This document shows positions 13,254 through 27,782 of a DNA stretch of 64,000 nt, piece after piece (position 1 is the first letter of the stretch; every line of letters starts with the position of its first letter). The notes beneath the pieces are model-generated. The model was not told the DNA's origin. It worked only from the letters and a program-made list of their open reading frames with translations, and did no database searches. Source of the DNA: Tragulus kanchil (taxonomy: Eukaryota; Chordata; Mammalia; Artiodactyla; Tragulidae); the NCBI GenBank assembly GCA_022376925.1, contig JAIOJX010000006.1, positions 58,241,394-58,305,393 of the forward strand. Direction: 5' to 3'. A program made the translations under genes and the position numbers.

Positions 13254-14128
13254 TGTAAATTGACCTATAGGAAATTTTAAAATACCTTTCTAGTGTATAC
13301 GACTTTTATTGGTTATTTGATGAATTTAGAACTCACTGTGAGCTCTAGGTTTGATTCCTGGGCTTTGGAAATATCATACATTCACTAGAATTTGATAAAT
13401 TCTGGCCTGATTTTTAATATTTTGCAGTGGTAGGTGAAGAGACCGATCTTGTTCTAGTTCAGGCAGGAATGTCTACACTGAATTTGCCCTTGGCTTTGAA
13501 CATGTATACTAAAAATCTGGTGAACTCAAAGGGAAGGGCATGACACACCTTCACATAAGGCCCACTATGAAATAAACTGTAGCTTTTGTGCTTTGCTATG
13601 TTGGAACAAATGATGTCATAGCATTAAGTTTAAATTTATTGTGTTCAGTGGAGTTGTAAGAACCTCATGTTATTCGTACATCTTTTATATATGGTAAATA
13701 GTTTACTGATTGCTTTACTAATAACTGAAAATATATTTGCTTATAAGTGCAAACAATAGAAATATAAATAACTAGCTACAATAAGGTTCAATTTTATACT
13801 GTTAAAGGAAATCTGCTCCTATAGTTATGAAGTAAGAGATTATTGATGGAGCTGTTTTGTAGCTCTCAAAACTTATCTATGGTATAGCAGCATCAAGCTA
13901 TAATCATCACAGATACTGAGGTTAGCATTTTTCAAAAATAGAATATCATATTCTGAATCTTATTGAAGTTATCAAGTGTTAATTTCTCTAATTGTTTGGA
14001 AATTACATTGCTAATGAAATAACAAAGCATTGACATCATATATGCTTCTTTTATTGTAACAGTGGATTTAAAAAACACTAGACATTTAAAAATTGATATG
14101 TGCTCAAGTGAAAAAAATTCCAGGTTTA

Positions 14129-14365
<237 letters not shown>

Positions 14366-15113
14366 CTATAATGAGAGAAGTAGAACTGTAAAGGAGAAAT
14401 TATGAAACATTAAAAAATTTTATGCAACTTTTCATTTTCAGAACTTAATGAAAAATTATATTTTATATTAAAACACACAGATTCTGTGTGGCAAGAAATT
14501 GATAATAAAACAGATGAATATATAAATATGCTTAGAAGTATATTAAGTTGCTTTATGTTGGATACTAAAAATGGAATCTTTAAAATAAATATCTCTTGAG
14601 TGATTATTACATACTTAGCCCTCTGACTGTGACAGGAAAAACATATGCTAATTGGCTAGAGAAACATAAATTATCATCTTTGGCAATAAAATTACTGATT
14701 TCAAAGTATCTTATGACCTGAAGACTATTTAGGAATCAGCTTTGTGTAATAAAAGTCTTATTTAAAGTCACAGATTTCCATATTCTGCATCTTGTTTAGC
14801 CACATTCAACTGACACTTCTTTTAGGAAAAGAGCTATATCATTTTAAGCTCTCAAAACTTATCTATGGTATAGCAGCATCAAGCTATAATCATCACAGAT
14901 ACTGAGGTTAGCATTTTTCAAAATAGAATATCATATTCTGAATCTTATTGAAGTTATCAAGTGTTAATTTCTCTAATTGTTTGGAAATTACATTGCTAAT
15001 GAAATAACAAAGCATTGACATCATATATGCTTCTTTTATTGTAACAGTGGATTTAAAAAACACTAGACATTTAAAAATTGATATGTGCTCAAGTAAAAAA
15101 AATTCCAGGTTTA

Positions 15114-15350
<237 letters not shown>

Positions 15351-15809
15351 CTATAATGAGAGAAGTAGAACTGTAAAGGAGAAATTATGAAACATTAAAA
15401 AAATTTTATGCAACTTTTCATTTTCAGAACTTAATGAAAAATTATATTTTATATTAAAACACACAGATTCTGTGTGGCAAGAAATTGATAATAAAACAGA
15501 TGAATATATAAATATGCTTAGAAGTATATTAAGTTGCTTTATGTTGGATACTAAAAATGGAATCTTTAAAATAAATATCTCTTGAGTGATTATTACATAC
15601 TTAGCCCTCTGACTGTGACAGGAAAAACATATGCTAATTGGCTAGAGAAACATAAATTATCATCTTTGGCAATAAAATTACTGATTTCAAAGTATCTTAT
15701 GACCTGAAGACTATTTAGGAATCAGCTTTGTGTAATAAAAGTCTTATTTAAAGTCACAGGTTTCCATATTCTGCATCTTGTTTAGCCACATTCAACTGAC
15801 ACTTCTTTT

Positions 15810-17985
15810 AGGAAAAGAGCTATATCATTTTAAGCTCTCTAGGATTTAGCAAGATATCTTTTTCAGAGCAGATATTAGCAAGTTGAAAAGTCTTACTAAT
15901 AATAAATTAGTAGTCCTTAACATTTTATAGTAATTTTCATTAAATTGGTTTTCATAAAATTGTCCTATATTTTGACTTTAAGTAGGATTATTTTCTAAGA
16001 ATATTTTATTCTATTTATGATAGAATAAATGTTTCCAATGGAAATTAATAATTTTTTCCTAATTGTGACAATCATACACTTCAAGTAATACTTCCATTTA
16101 GTTTGTGAAGTGAGTAAGACAAAATAGGATGAAAAATTATTGTGAAATGGAAAGATTGCTGTTAACTAACAATAATAGTTTTCAGTACACACACACACAC
16201 ACAGCCACACACACACACAAACACACACATCCCAAAACCAAATCATTTAAAGTCTGTGAAACTAAATAGACATGTTACCAGAAAAATGCTTGATTTTATA
16301 AATAAACCTAATTCCATCTACTAAAAGATAGGCTCAGTGAACATGCAACATGTACAGAACTCTTGGTCACACTTCAGATTTCTTAATCATTGGCAGACAA
16401 AGAATAACAACTTTGACTACAATGTCATTGAAATCTTGATTTATATTTTATAAAAGTGTATTGTGACATTCACTTAATAATTTTAGCCTATATATTTTCT
16501 TTTCTTACAGCAAATATGTACTTGGGAAAGTTAAACTTGCTCTTAAAACTCTGGATTAGAAGGTAATTTGCTTTGCATTATGTAGAAGTCTACACTAATT
16601 CTAATTTTGTTTTAAAGTATTTTCTTAAGGTAGAAACTATTTCAAAAACCAGTAAAACTGTAAATTATATGATGTGGTATTTTTCTCATAGAGATTCCTT
16701 CAATAACTATGTGGTGGGCAGTTTTATATGATTGGCCCTTGGATTATTTTCCTAAATCCTGCCTTGGGTAGACATGGCCAAGAGAACAAGAAATTTCTCA
16801 CTTCTTCCTTGAATTTGATGAATATTCTGACACTGTACTTGATTAAGAAAGGTTCTCCACCTACAAAATAAAGCAGCTGAATATCCCTTTATATAGGAAA
16901 AGAGCTATATCATTTTAAGCTCTCTAGGATTTAGCAAGATATCTTTTTCAGAGCAGATATTAGCAAGTTGAAAAGTCTTACTAATAATAAATTAGTAGTC
17001 CTTAACATTTTATAGTAATTTTCATTAAATTGGTTTTCATAAAATTGTCCTATATTTTGACTTTAAGTAGGATTATTTTCTAAGAATATTTTATTCTATT
17101 TATGATAGAATAAATGTTTCCAATGGAAATTAATAATTTTTTCCTAATTGTGACAATCATACACTTCAAGTAATACTTCCATTTAGTTTGTGAAGTGAGT
17201 AAGACAAAATAGGATGAAAAATTATTGTGAAATGGAAAGATTGCTGTTAACTAACAATAATAGTTTTCAGTACACACACACACACACAGCCACACACACA
17301 CACAAACACACACATCCCAAAACCAAATCATTTAAAGTCTGTGAAACTAAATAGACATGTTACCAGAAAAATGCTTGATTTTATAAATAAACCTAATTCC
17401 ATCTACTAAAAGATAGGCTCAGTGAACATGCAACATGTACAGAACTCTTGGTCACACTTCAGATTTCTTAATCATTGGCAGACAAAGAATAACAACTTTG
17501 ACTACAATGTCATTGAAATCTTGATTTATATTTTATAAAAGTGTATTGTGACATTCACTTAATAATTTTAGCCTATATATTTTCTTTTCTTACAGCAAAT
17601 ATGTACTTGGGAAAGTTAAACTTGCTCTTAAAACTCTGGATTAGAAGGTAATTTGCTTTGCATTATGTAGAAGTCTACACTAATTCTAATTTTGTTTTAA
17701 AGTATTTTCTTAAGGTAGAAACTATTTCAAAAACCAGTAAAACTGTAAATTATATGATGTGGTATTTTTCTCATAGAGATTCCTTCAATAACTATGTGGT
17801 GGGCAGTTTTATATGATTGGCCCTTGGATTATTTTCCTAAATCCTGCCTTGGGTAGACATGGCCAAGAGAACAAGAAATTTCTCACTTCTTCCTTGAATT
17901 TGATGAATATTCTGACACTGTACTTGATTAAGAAAGGTTCTTCACCTACAAAATAAAGCAGCTGAATATCCCTTTATATAGGAAA
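15810..17985. repeat. Block pair 5: 15810-16894 and 16895-17985
   Basis: A 1085-bp unit repeated without a gap, containing a CA microsatellite of equal length in both copies (16186-16229 and about 17271-17313). It overlaps the end of pair 4. Confidence 0.93.
16186..16229. repeat. CA microsatellite (interrupted)
   Basis: CA repeat with a GCC interruption, repeated at about 17271-17313 with the same interruption pattern and length. Confidence 0.9.
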
Positions 17986-19841
17986 TTATTTGTTAACTTA
18001 CAGACAATATTGGCCAGACATAAATCATATTGCAAAATATTAATGTGGTTGTGAAAATTGGTAAGTTGTTGCAAGATCATGTTGATTTCTAAGATATGTT
18101 ATAGAATATTAGTTAAAATGAACTAATTCATTTTGTCTCTTTTCTTCTTGTGATAGATAATTAAAACATAGAAAATATGTATCAAAAATCAAGAATTGCA
18201 CATTTGCAAATTCATTAACATTCTAATTGAAATGGCTGCTAATATAACAAATATGAGAGGTTTTAAAAAGGAGTATAGCTAAGGTTCACATTTGGTACTA
18301 AAGCTTAATAAATTCTAAAGTGTCTGAAATACCTGAACATATGAATTTAAGCCCTTAAATGTGTATTAGCTCATATACAGAATTTTCTTTAGATATTATT
18401 ATCACCTAGTTTGCAAAATCCCCTCTATATTATATAGTGAACAATTTGTTTCATTAAAAACTGCCTTTTCAGTGTTTACTTAAATATTTGATAAATATCC
18501 ACTGTATGTCTGGTAGCTTGCTGGGAACTAGGGGGTGTACAAATAAATTAAGTATGCCCCTTACTTTCTATGATTATGGTTAAATTCTTTATAATAAAGA
18601 TATAGGAGTGAAAGTGGTAGGACACAGTGATAAAATATATAGTAAAAATAATATAAGCCCTCATTTATTTAGAGCTTACTTTTTGTCAAGTACAGAGTTC
18701 TAAGTTCTTTAATTGTTCTTCAATTTTATCCTTTTATTTACTTTTCACACTTCCATATATGGGTTTTTTCTCATAGAGATTCCTTCAATAACTATTTTTG
18801 GTAGAAACTATTTCAAAACCAGTAAAACTGTAAATTATATGATGTGGTATTTTTCTCATAGAGATTCCTTCAATAACTATGTGGTGGGCAGTTTTATATG
18901 ATTGGCCCTTGGATTATTTTCCTAAATCCTGCCTTGGGTAGACATGGCCAAGAGAACAAGAAATTTCTCACTTCTTCCTTGAATTTGATGAATATTCTGA
19001 CACTGTACTTGATTAAGAAAGGTTCTTCACCTACAAAATAAAGCAGCTGAATATCCCTTTATATAGGAAATTATTTGTTAACTTACAGACAATATTGGCC
19101 AGACATAAATCATATTGCAAAATATTAATGTGGTTGTGAAAATTGGTAAGTTGTTGCAAGATCATGTTGATTTCTAAGATATGTTATAGAATATTAGTTA
19201 AAATGAACTAATTCATTTTGTCTCTTTTCTTCTTGTGATAGATAATTAAAACATAGAAAATATGTATCAAAAATCAAGAATTGCACATTTGCAAATTCAT
19301 TAACATTCTAATTGAAATGGCTGCTAATATAACAAATATGAGAGGTTTTAAAAAGGAGTATAGCTAAGGTTCACATTTGGTACTAAAGCTTAATAAATTC
19401 TAAAGTGTCTGAAATACCTGAACATATGAATTTAAGCCCTTAAATGTGTATTAGCTCATATACAGAATTTTCTTTAGATATTATTATCACCTAGTTTGCA
19501 AAATCCCCTCTATATTATATAGTGAACAATTTGTTTCATTAAAAACTGCCTTTTCAGTGTTTACTTAAATATTTGATAAATATCCACTGTATGTCTGGTA
19601 GCTTGCTGGGAACTAGGGGGTGTACAAATAAATTAAGTATGCCCCTTACTTTCTATGATTATGGTTAAATTCTTTATAATAAAGATATAGGAGTGAAAGT
19701 GGTAGGACACAGTGATAAAATATATAGTAAAAATAATATAAGCCCTCATTTATTTAGAGCTTACTTTTTGTCAAGTACAGAGTTCTAAGTTCTTTAATTG
19801 TTCTTCAATTTTATCCTTTTATTTACTTTTCACACTTCCAT
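17714..19841. repeat. Block pair 6: 17714-18756 and 18800-19841
   Basis: About 1.04 kb, overlapping the end of pair 5, so parts occur three times (from about 16629, 17714 and 18800). The 43-bp filler contains a further copy of TCATAGAGATTCCTTCAATA (about 18771-18790). Confidence 0.92.
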
Positions 19842-20441
19842 TTTGAGGTAAACACTTCCTATTTTAAGATGTATAATTTAACTTAGGTTAACAAATTGTT
19901 CAATTATACAGAACTAGCAAGAGTGGGAGTTGAACCCATGTTTTGAAATATCTGGGCATTTTTGAATCTATTGTTGCATCTTTCAAAACATACGCAACTA
20001 TTTGGGATTTCATATGATTGAACAAGGGAGAAGACAAGATTAAATAAATGAATTCTTATGTTGTTAGTGAATGAAATATTTGCATAGACAATGTAGTAAA
20101 ACCTTTCCATATTTTTTCATTGTGTGATACTCAGCAAATATATGGCATTCAATAAATATAAAAAATGTCCTGATCTGTCAGTGCTTCCTCAATAAGAATA
20201 ACATGGCAAGGTAATTATACTATAGCTTTTGATTCAGGTCTTAAAAAGGAAAGCAAATATTGATTTCCAAATCATCTCTTCTGAAACAAGCATATGTATT
20301 TATAAATACAAATTTATTTAGTATCTTTGATTTTTTTCACTTTCATTTTTCGATAGCAGGGCCCATCAGATCTTTGTTTTCCTGAATAACAAACCAACAA
20401 AGGCTATAGAAACCTTCAGCTTACTGAAAATATTGGTTAGA

Positions 20442-20484
20442 AGTTTGTTGTTCAGTCACTAAGTCATGTCTGACTCTGAATGGC
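20442..20484 (-). repeat. Short BovB/Bov-A terminal fragment
   Basis: About 40 bp matching the TTGTTCAGTCACTAAGTCAT segment that marks the 3' end of BovB and Bov-A repeats. It is too short to classify further. Confidence 0.55.
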
Positions 20485-20808
20485 ATGAATAATTGTTGAA
20501 ATTCAGATATTGGTGTATGCAAGTTAAAAGAAATAAGATGATCACACTCAGGAAGATGGAAGAATAAACGGAAAGAGCAGCTGGGCATTTCTTGAACAAA
20601 ACCTCTCATAGTTACTCAGCTCTTTCCAATTTCTTTGAGTCTGTGTCATTTTCTTTTTCTTTCACGTCAAATCCAAATTAGCAGCAAATTCTCAACACTC
20701 TCCAAACCTTTTTATTTTCCCCATCCTGAACCTGATATGCACAAGCAGCCCTTCAAACACTGCATACTTGAAGAGATTCAATACAAAGTTTTGGCATTAC
20801 TATAAGTA

Positions 20809-22998
20809 AAGAAAATACCAGTCTTTTACTATAATAAAAATGAGCTATAGATAATCATTAGGGGGTATTTGTGGGCCATCTTTGATAAGAAATCCTATAC
20901 AGCTCCACGTGTTCAACCATGAATTAAAATGGAAGACTATAGCCTACTACTTTTGTTATCAACTACTGTTCTCTGTAGGATAATAATTCCTTAGAAGGAA
21001 TTATTAGAAGGAATTATTATTCCTTAGAAATAATACCTTCTAAATACCTTAGAAGGTATTTAGAATGAATTTCTTCTTAGTTATTATGAGTTTATTAATG
21101 CAATTTTCATAATTAATAGTGTTCTACATCTGTTCTGCTGTTTCAGGAAAGAAATCAACCTCTGTCTAAAGCTACTGCATTAGGGCTTCCTTATGAAAAT
21201 GTCTATATAAAAAATTTAAATGATTTTCAATAAATAAAGCATTGTTTTCCTACTGAGGAAAGTTTTGTTTGGACTATATATATTGATATTTAGCAAAAAT
21301 AAAACTGTTGAAGTATATTTTTATTGGAAAAACTCTAAGATTTTCTAAATATCTAAGTATAACCATTGAAATCACTAGTTGAAACAGGTAAAAGAATAAA
21401 ATCAGTAATATCATTAAAAGTTATTTTCTAGGTGGATATTTGCTTTTCAATAAAGAATCTTAATATATTTAATTTATCCCTTGGGTAAAATTCTTGAAAG
21501 TGAACATTGAAATTTATTATTTAATTCATAAAAATGAGTAATTTTAATAGTGGCACAGTTTTAAGTTTATTAGAAATAAGATTTAAACACATTGAGTTAT
21601 GAACTCTTCTATTATTGTATTTGGAAGATTAATATTTAGTATAAGGGATAAGATAAAAACATTTGTGTTTTCTGTATGTATATATACATGCATAAGTATG
21701 AATTTGTATATTGTATACACACATGTATCTATGTATTTACAAAATTCTACATAGAGAGGATAAATATTAAACAACTAATAAAAAGTATAAAAAATATTCC
21801 TGGAAGGACTGTTATAAATCAAATTGTTTTAAGATTTATAAAGTAATTCTGATGCTGCAGTGAATAAATTTGCATTTTAAGGAAATATTTCTAAATGATG
21901 ATTAAGAAAATACCAGTCTTTTACTATAATAAAAATGAGCTATAGATAATCATTAGGGGGTATTTGTGGGCCATCTTTGATAAGAAATCCTATACAGCTC
22001 CACGTGTTCAACCATGAATTAAAATGGAAGACTATAGCCTACTACTTTTGTTATCAACTACTGTTCTCTGTAGGATAATAATTCCTTAGAAGGAATTATT
22101 AGAAGGAATTATTATTCCTTAGAAATAATACCTTCTAAATACCTTAGAAGGTATTTAGAATGAATTTCTTCTTAGTTATTATGAGTTTATTAATGCAATT
22201 TTCATAATTAATAGTGTTCTACATCTGTTCTGCTGTTTCAGGAAAGAAATCAACCTCTGTCTAAAGCTACTGCATTAGGGCTTCCTTATGAAAATGTCTA
22301 TATAAAAAATTTAAATGATTTTCAATAAATAAAGCATTGTTTTCCTACTGAGGAAAGTTTTGTTTGGACTATATATATTGATATTTAGCAAAAATAAAAC
22401 TGTTGAAGTATTTTTTTATTGGAAAAACTCTAAGATTTTCTAAATATCTAAGTATAACCATTGAAATCACTAGTTGAAACAGGTAAAAGAATAAAATCAG
22501 TAATATCATTAAAAGTTATTTTCTAGGTGGATATTTGCTTTTCAATAAAGAATCTTAATATATTTAATTTATCCCTTGGGTAAAATTCTTGAAAGTGAAC
22601 ATTGAAATTTATTATTTAATTCATAAAAATGAGTAATTTTAATAGTGGCACAGTTTTAAGTTTATTAGAAATAAGATTTAAACACATTGAGTTATGAACT
22701 CTTCTATTATTGTATTTGGAAGATTAATATTTAGTATAAGGGATAAGATAAAAACATTTGTGTTTTCTGTATGTATATATACATGCATAAGTATGAATTT
22801 GTATATTGTATACACACATGTATCTATGTATTTACAAAATTCTACATAGAGAGGATAAATATTAAACAACTAATAAAAAGTATAAAAAATATTCCTGGAA
22901 GGACTGTTATAAATCAAATTGTTTTAAGATTTATAAAGTAATTCTGATGCTGCAGTGAATAAATTTGCATTTTAAGGAAATATTTCTAAATGATGATT
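20809..22998. repeat. Block pair 7: 20809-21903 and 21904-22998
   Basis: A 1095-bp unit repeated without a gap, containing the palindrome cluster. One A/T change is seen in a T run near 22411. Confidence 0.93.
20982..21061. repeat. Cluster of three nested palindromes
   Basis: Three perfect inverted repeats in 80 bp: AATAATTCC with GGAATTATT (20982-20990 and 20997-21005), AAGGAAT with ATTCCTT (21008-21014 and 21019-21025), and AAATACCTT with AAGGTATTT (21042-21050 and 21053-21061). The loops are short. The cluster is repeated at about 22077-22156 by block pair 7. Confidence 0.8.
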
Positions 22999-25007
22999 AT
23001 GTTCATATGATGGTAAGAAATACATTCTTAGTTTGGTAATGAATTATAAGTGTCATTTACCTTCAGTGAAATATTTGGGGAAAAATGTGCTTGACTGAAA
23101 TTTAATTGCATCTCTTCTTTTCCAGAGAGTTCAGCCAAAGAAAGTAGTGAGATTACAGAGGAAACCACCACCCCAATGTCTACTGCATCTAAAGCACATG
23201 GCACAGATTTGGTTTCCTTAGGCTGTTTATTCTGAATGTAAAAAGTTAAATTAGTATGGTTACAGTCTCGTAAATTTTACGAATTTGATAAAACCTTAGT
23301 CACTAAGACATAATGAGAAAAAAATGATGAGCGTCTGAGTCCAAAACTTTAGATCTTTCACTTTTGTAGTCGTGATTCTCATGTGACGGTAGTGTCTATC
23401 TTACTTTTATTTAGATTATATTTAGTATGACTATATTCAGGAAGAATAAATTAGTCATTAAAATGAAGACACATAAGACATATAGATTTCAGCAAAGCAA
23501 AAATCTAAAGACACATTTTATTGAAAAAGTTAAGCTATTATACTTACTTATTCTTTGTGTGTGTGTGTGTGTGTATGTGTGTGGAAAAGATAGTCTTTTT
23601 AAAAACTGTTTTATCTCCAGGTTAAGTCACACAGTTACAAAGTAGTTAGAAATTTCTAAAAGGATATTGTTTTTTAAAAAAATTCTTACTTAAATAATAT
23701 GTAGTACTTCATTGGGACATTACTGTTCAAAAGGCCCTGGCCAAATAACTCTCAAACAAAACACAATGCCATGTTGCTTCCAGCCCACAGGAAGCATGTG
23801 CAGAAGATGATGTCTCTAAATTCAGACACGAAGTCACTGGTAAGTTGGGGCCATTGGCAATGTTCAAAGCCGCCAGCCAGACGGGAAAAAAAATTTTTTT
23901 ATTAAACATGCATAAGTATGAATTTGTATATTGTATACACACATGTATCTATGTCTTTATAAAATTCTACATAGAGAGGATAAATATTAAACAACTAATA
24001 AAAAGTATAAAAAATATTCCTGGAAGGACTGTTATAAATCAAATTGTTTTAAGATTTATAAAGTAATTCTGATGCTGCAGTGAATAAATTTGCATTTTAA
24101 GGAAATATTTCTAAATGATGATTATGTTCATATGATGGTAAGAAATACATTCTTAGTTTGGTAATGAATTATAAGTGTCATTTACCTTCAGTGAAATATT
24201 TGGGGAAAAATGTGCTTGACTGAAATTTAATTGCATCTCTTCTTTTCCAGAGAGTTCAGCCAAAGAAAGTAGTGAGATTACAGAGGAAACCACCACCCCA
24301 ATGTCTACTGCATCTAAAGCACATGGCACAGATTTGGTTTCCTTAGGCTGTTTATTCTGAATGTAAAAAGTTAAATTAGTATGGTTACAGTCTCGTAAAT
24401 TTTACGAATTTGATAAAACCTTAGTCACTAAGACATAATGAGAAAAAAATGATGAGCGTCTGAGTCCAAAACTTTAGATCTTTCACTTTTGTAGTCGTGA
24501 TTCTCATGTGACGGTAGTGTCTATCTTACTTTTATTTAGATTATATTTAGTATGACTATATTCAGGAAGAATAAATTAGTCATTAAAATGAAGACACATA
24601 AGACATATAGATTTCAGCAAAGCAAAAATCTAAAGACACATTTTATTGAAAAAGTTAAGCTATTATACTTACTTATTCTTTGTGTGTGTGTGTGTGTGTA
24701 TGTGTGTGGAAAAGATAGTCTTTTTAAAAACTGTTTTATCTCCAGGTTAAGTCACACAGTTACAAAGTAGTTAGAAATTTCTAAAAGGATATTGTTTTTT
24801 AAAAAAATTCTTACTTAAATAATATGTAGTACTTCATTGGGACATTACTGTTCAAAAGGCCCTGGCCAAATAACTCTCAAACAAAACACAATGCCATGTT
24901 GCTTCCAGCCCACAGGAAGCATGTGCAGAAGATGATGTCTCTAAATTCAGACACGAAGTCACTGGTAAGTTGGGGCCATTGGCAATGTTCAAAGCCGCCA
25001 GCCAGAC
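22781..25007. repeat. Block pair 8: 22781-23882 and 23906-25007
   Basis: About 1.10 kb with 23 bp of A/T-rich filler between copies. It contains a GT microsatellite of equal length (23556-23583 and 24681-24708). Mismatches cluster near the start of the second copy. Confidence 0.92.
23556..23583. repeat. GT microsatellite (interrupted)
   Basis: GT repeat with one TA interruption, repeated unchanged at 24681-24708. Confidence 0.9.
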
Positions 25008-25677
25008 TTCAAAGACAGAGCCCATTGGTTTTTTCTGGGACACTCTACTTGAATCACTGTTCAATTAGTCAACACAATAGATCTTAAAGAGAGCAATTAA
25101 TTAACATGATAAGGAGGTTACTACATTCGTTGGATTATATGTCATAATTGTGGTTAGTAAATTCTGACAGCCTTAACAAAAACTAGCCTCAATCATTTGC
25201 AGGTATGGAGATAACTTGATTCTCTACTGGGCTTTTTACTTTTTCTGTATGACCATATGCAACTGACAAGCTATAAATGATACTGTTCCATGTAAAAATA
25301 CTAGCTTATTTCTTTATTACATGTATAGGCACTCACTGCTTGAGTCAAGGTTAGGCTTGTTAAGTGATTAAAGGCAATTTTATTACAGCAGAATGTACTT
25401 ATTTTATTCTAAAAAAACACATAAAGTTTATTTTTTGTTAATTTGCAATCATTAAAATTGAGTTATTTTGCTGATGTAAAATGCCAGTAACTGACTCAGT
25501 GGACCATGCTACCTCCTGAAAATGCCATATACCTGCTTCTTATATGTGTCAAAGTACCTGATAGACTTGATCAGAGCAGAAACAGCAAGTGATTGATTGT
25601 TCTCAGACAATGGGTGCTTTCCTGGGGCCATAGCTGACTGTGCTGGGAAGCAGCCACGGAGAAAGCCAGCACAGGCA

Positions 25678-27782
25678 GATGGTAAACACTTTTTATTTAA
25701 AGGCAAAATGCCCAAATGACTCTCTGGAATAGCTAATTTCTATCATGTATTAGCTTATATATACTATACTTATTATGTTTCTTGTCTGCTTTCTCTCATT
25801 AGAATGAAAATTTGATTGAAAGTGCAGAATTTTTGTCTGTTTTCTTGGCTAACATATCCCCGAGCTTATAATTGTGCCTAGCAAATAGCAGACGCTTAAA
25901 AAATATTTGTGAATGAATAAATAAATTTCTCAATCAACTTTATTTAACAATACCATATGCTATTACAGTGTATCAACATGTAAATAACAACATACATAAA
26001 GGAAAGACAAATGGTAGAACAGCAAGGTCATATGATCAAAATGAATGCATTTCAGGGCCACAACAGTCTTCCGTTTGTGTCTAGGTATCTGTCTTGTATA
26101 CAGTTTAAAGTCTAACCTATTTCCATTCGTGTTGGAAGTTTTCAGCTGAATTTGAGGAATTATTGTACACTAGTGTCAATATCTCATTCATCTACAGGAA
26201 AGCATATTTTTTTCAAAATGAGAGATATGATGGGCATGTCAGAGGTCCTGGAATACAATTTTCAACAAAAGCAAGCACAAGGATCACTTTCAAAAGGATG
26301 CTAGCATTTTTTTTTTTTTGAGTTATTGAAGTTGCAAAGATCAGAGGTATTATTTACATAGAGATTACATTTTTATACAAAAGGCTGATACTACTATTAT
26401 ACTATTTTGGTTGCAAAAGTATTGATGTCATCACTGTCAGAGAACAGATAACTTTACAGTATATTCTTTATGTATATAGGAAACAATTGGATTTTTCAAT
26501 CATTTTTACCTATTTCTTCACAGCATGCTTTCTGAAAAATAGTCAAGCTTGCAAAACTAATTCAATGCTCTGGTTTGAAAAATTATATATCCATCCCCTT
26601 TAATAACAGAAAAAAGGAGATTCTCTACATTATACCCAAATGAACATTAACACACTTTATTTCACGTAGAACAAGCAAAATTTCAAAAATGTTTGGAAAA
26701 ATTTTCCTGAAATGCTCTTGAAATTAGAAGTGTTATAATCCAATACTTCTGGGAAGCAGCAAGGGATGGTAAACACTTTTTATTTAAAGGCAAAATGCCC
26801 AAATGACTCTCTGGAATAGCTAATTTCTATCATGTATTAGCTTATATATACTATACTTATTATGTTTCTTGTCTGCTTTCTCTCATTAGAATGAAAATTT
26901 GATTGAAAGTGCAGAATTTTTGTCTGTTTTCTTGGCTAACATATCCCGAGCTTATAATTGTGCCTAGCAAATAGCAGACGCTTAAAAAATATTTGTGAAT
27001 GAATAAATAAATTTCTCAATCAACTTTATTTAACAATACCATATGCTATTACAGTGTATCAACATGTAAATAACAACATACATAAAGGAAAGACAAATGG
27101 TAGAACAGCAAGGTCATATGATCAAAATGAATGCATTTCAGGGCCACAACAGTCTTCCGTTTGTGTCTAGGTATCTGTCTTGTATACAGTTTAAAGTCTA
27201 ACCTATTTCCATTCGTGTTGGAAGTTTTCAGCTGAATTTGAGGAATTATTGTACACTAGTGTCAATATCTCATTCATCTACAGGAAAGCATATTTTTTTC
27301 AAAATGAGAGATATGATGGGCATGTCAGAGGTCCTGGAATACAATTTTCAACAAAAGCAAGCACAAGGATCACTTTCAAAAGGATGCTAGCATTTTTTTT
27401 TTTTTGAGTTATTGAAGTTGCAAAGATCAGAGGTATTATTTACATAGAGATTACATTTTTATACAAAAGGCTGATACTACTATTATACTATTTTGGTTGC
27501 AAAAGTATTGATGTCATCACTGTCAGAGAACAGATAACTTTACAGTATATTCTTTATGTATATAGGAAACAATTGGATTTTTCAATCATTTTTACCTATT
27601 TCTTCACAGCATGCTTTCTGAAAAATAGTCAAGCTTGCAAAACTAATTCAATGCTCTGGTTTGAAAAATTATATATCCATCCCCTTTAATAACAGAAAAA
27701 AGGAGATTCTCTACATTATACCCAAATGAACATTAACACACTTTATTTCACGTAGAACAAGCAAAATTTCAAAAAATGTTTG
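25678..27782. repeat. Block pair 9: 25678-26695 and 26765-27782
   Basis: About 1.02 kb. The end of the first copy is scrambled: after 26695 it skips about 70 bp and then contains TCTTGAAATTAGAAGTGTTA, found at about 27853 in the intact order. Confidence 0.9.

Larger units (their letters stand above)
11198..13457. repeat. Block pair 3: 11198-12325 and 12326-13457
   Basis: A 1128-bp unit repeated without a gap, with CTAG shared at the joints. It contains an antisense BovB end. A G/A difference lies at 12081 versus 13209. Confidence 0.93.

Noticed and set aside
16186..17313. CA tracts as a CRISPR-like repeat-spacer pattern
   Set aside because: There are simply two copies of one microsatellite 1085 bp apart, in a mammalian genome.
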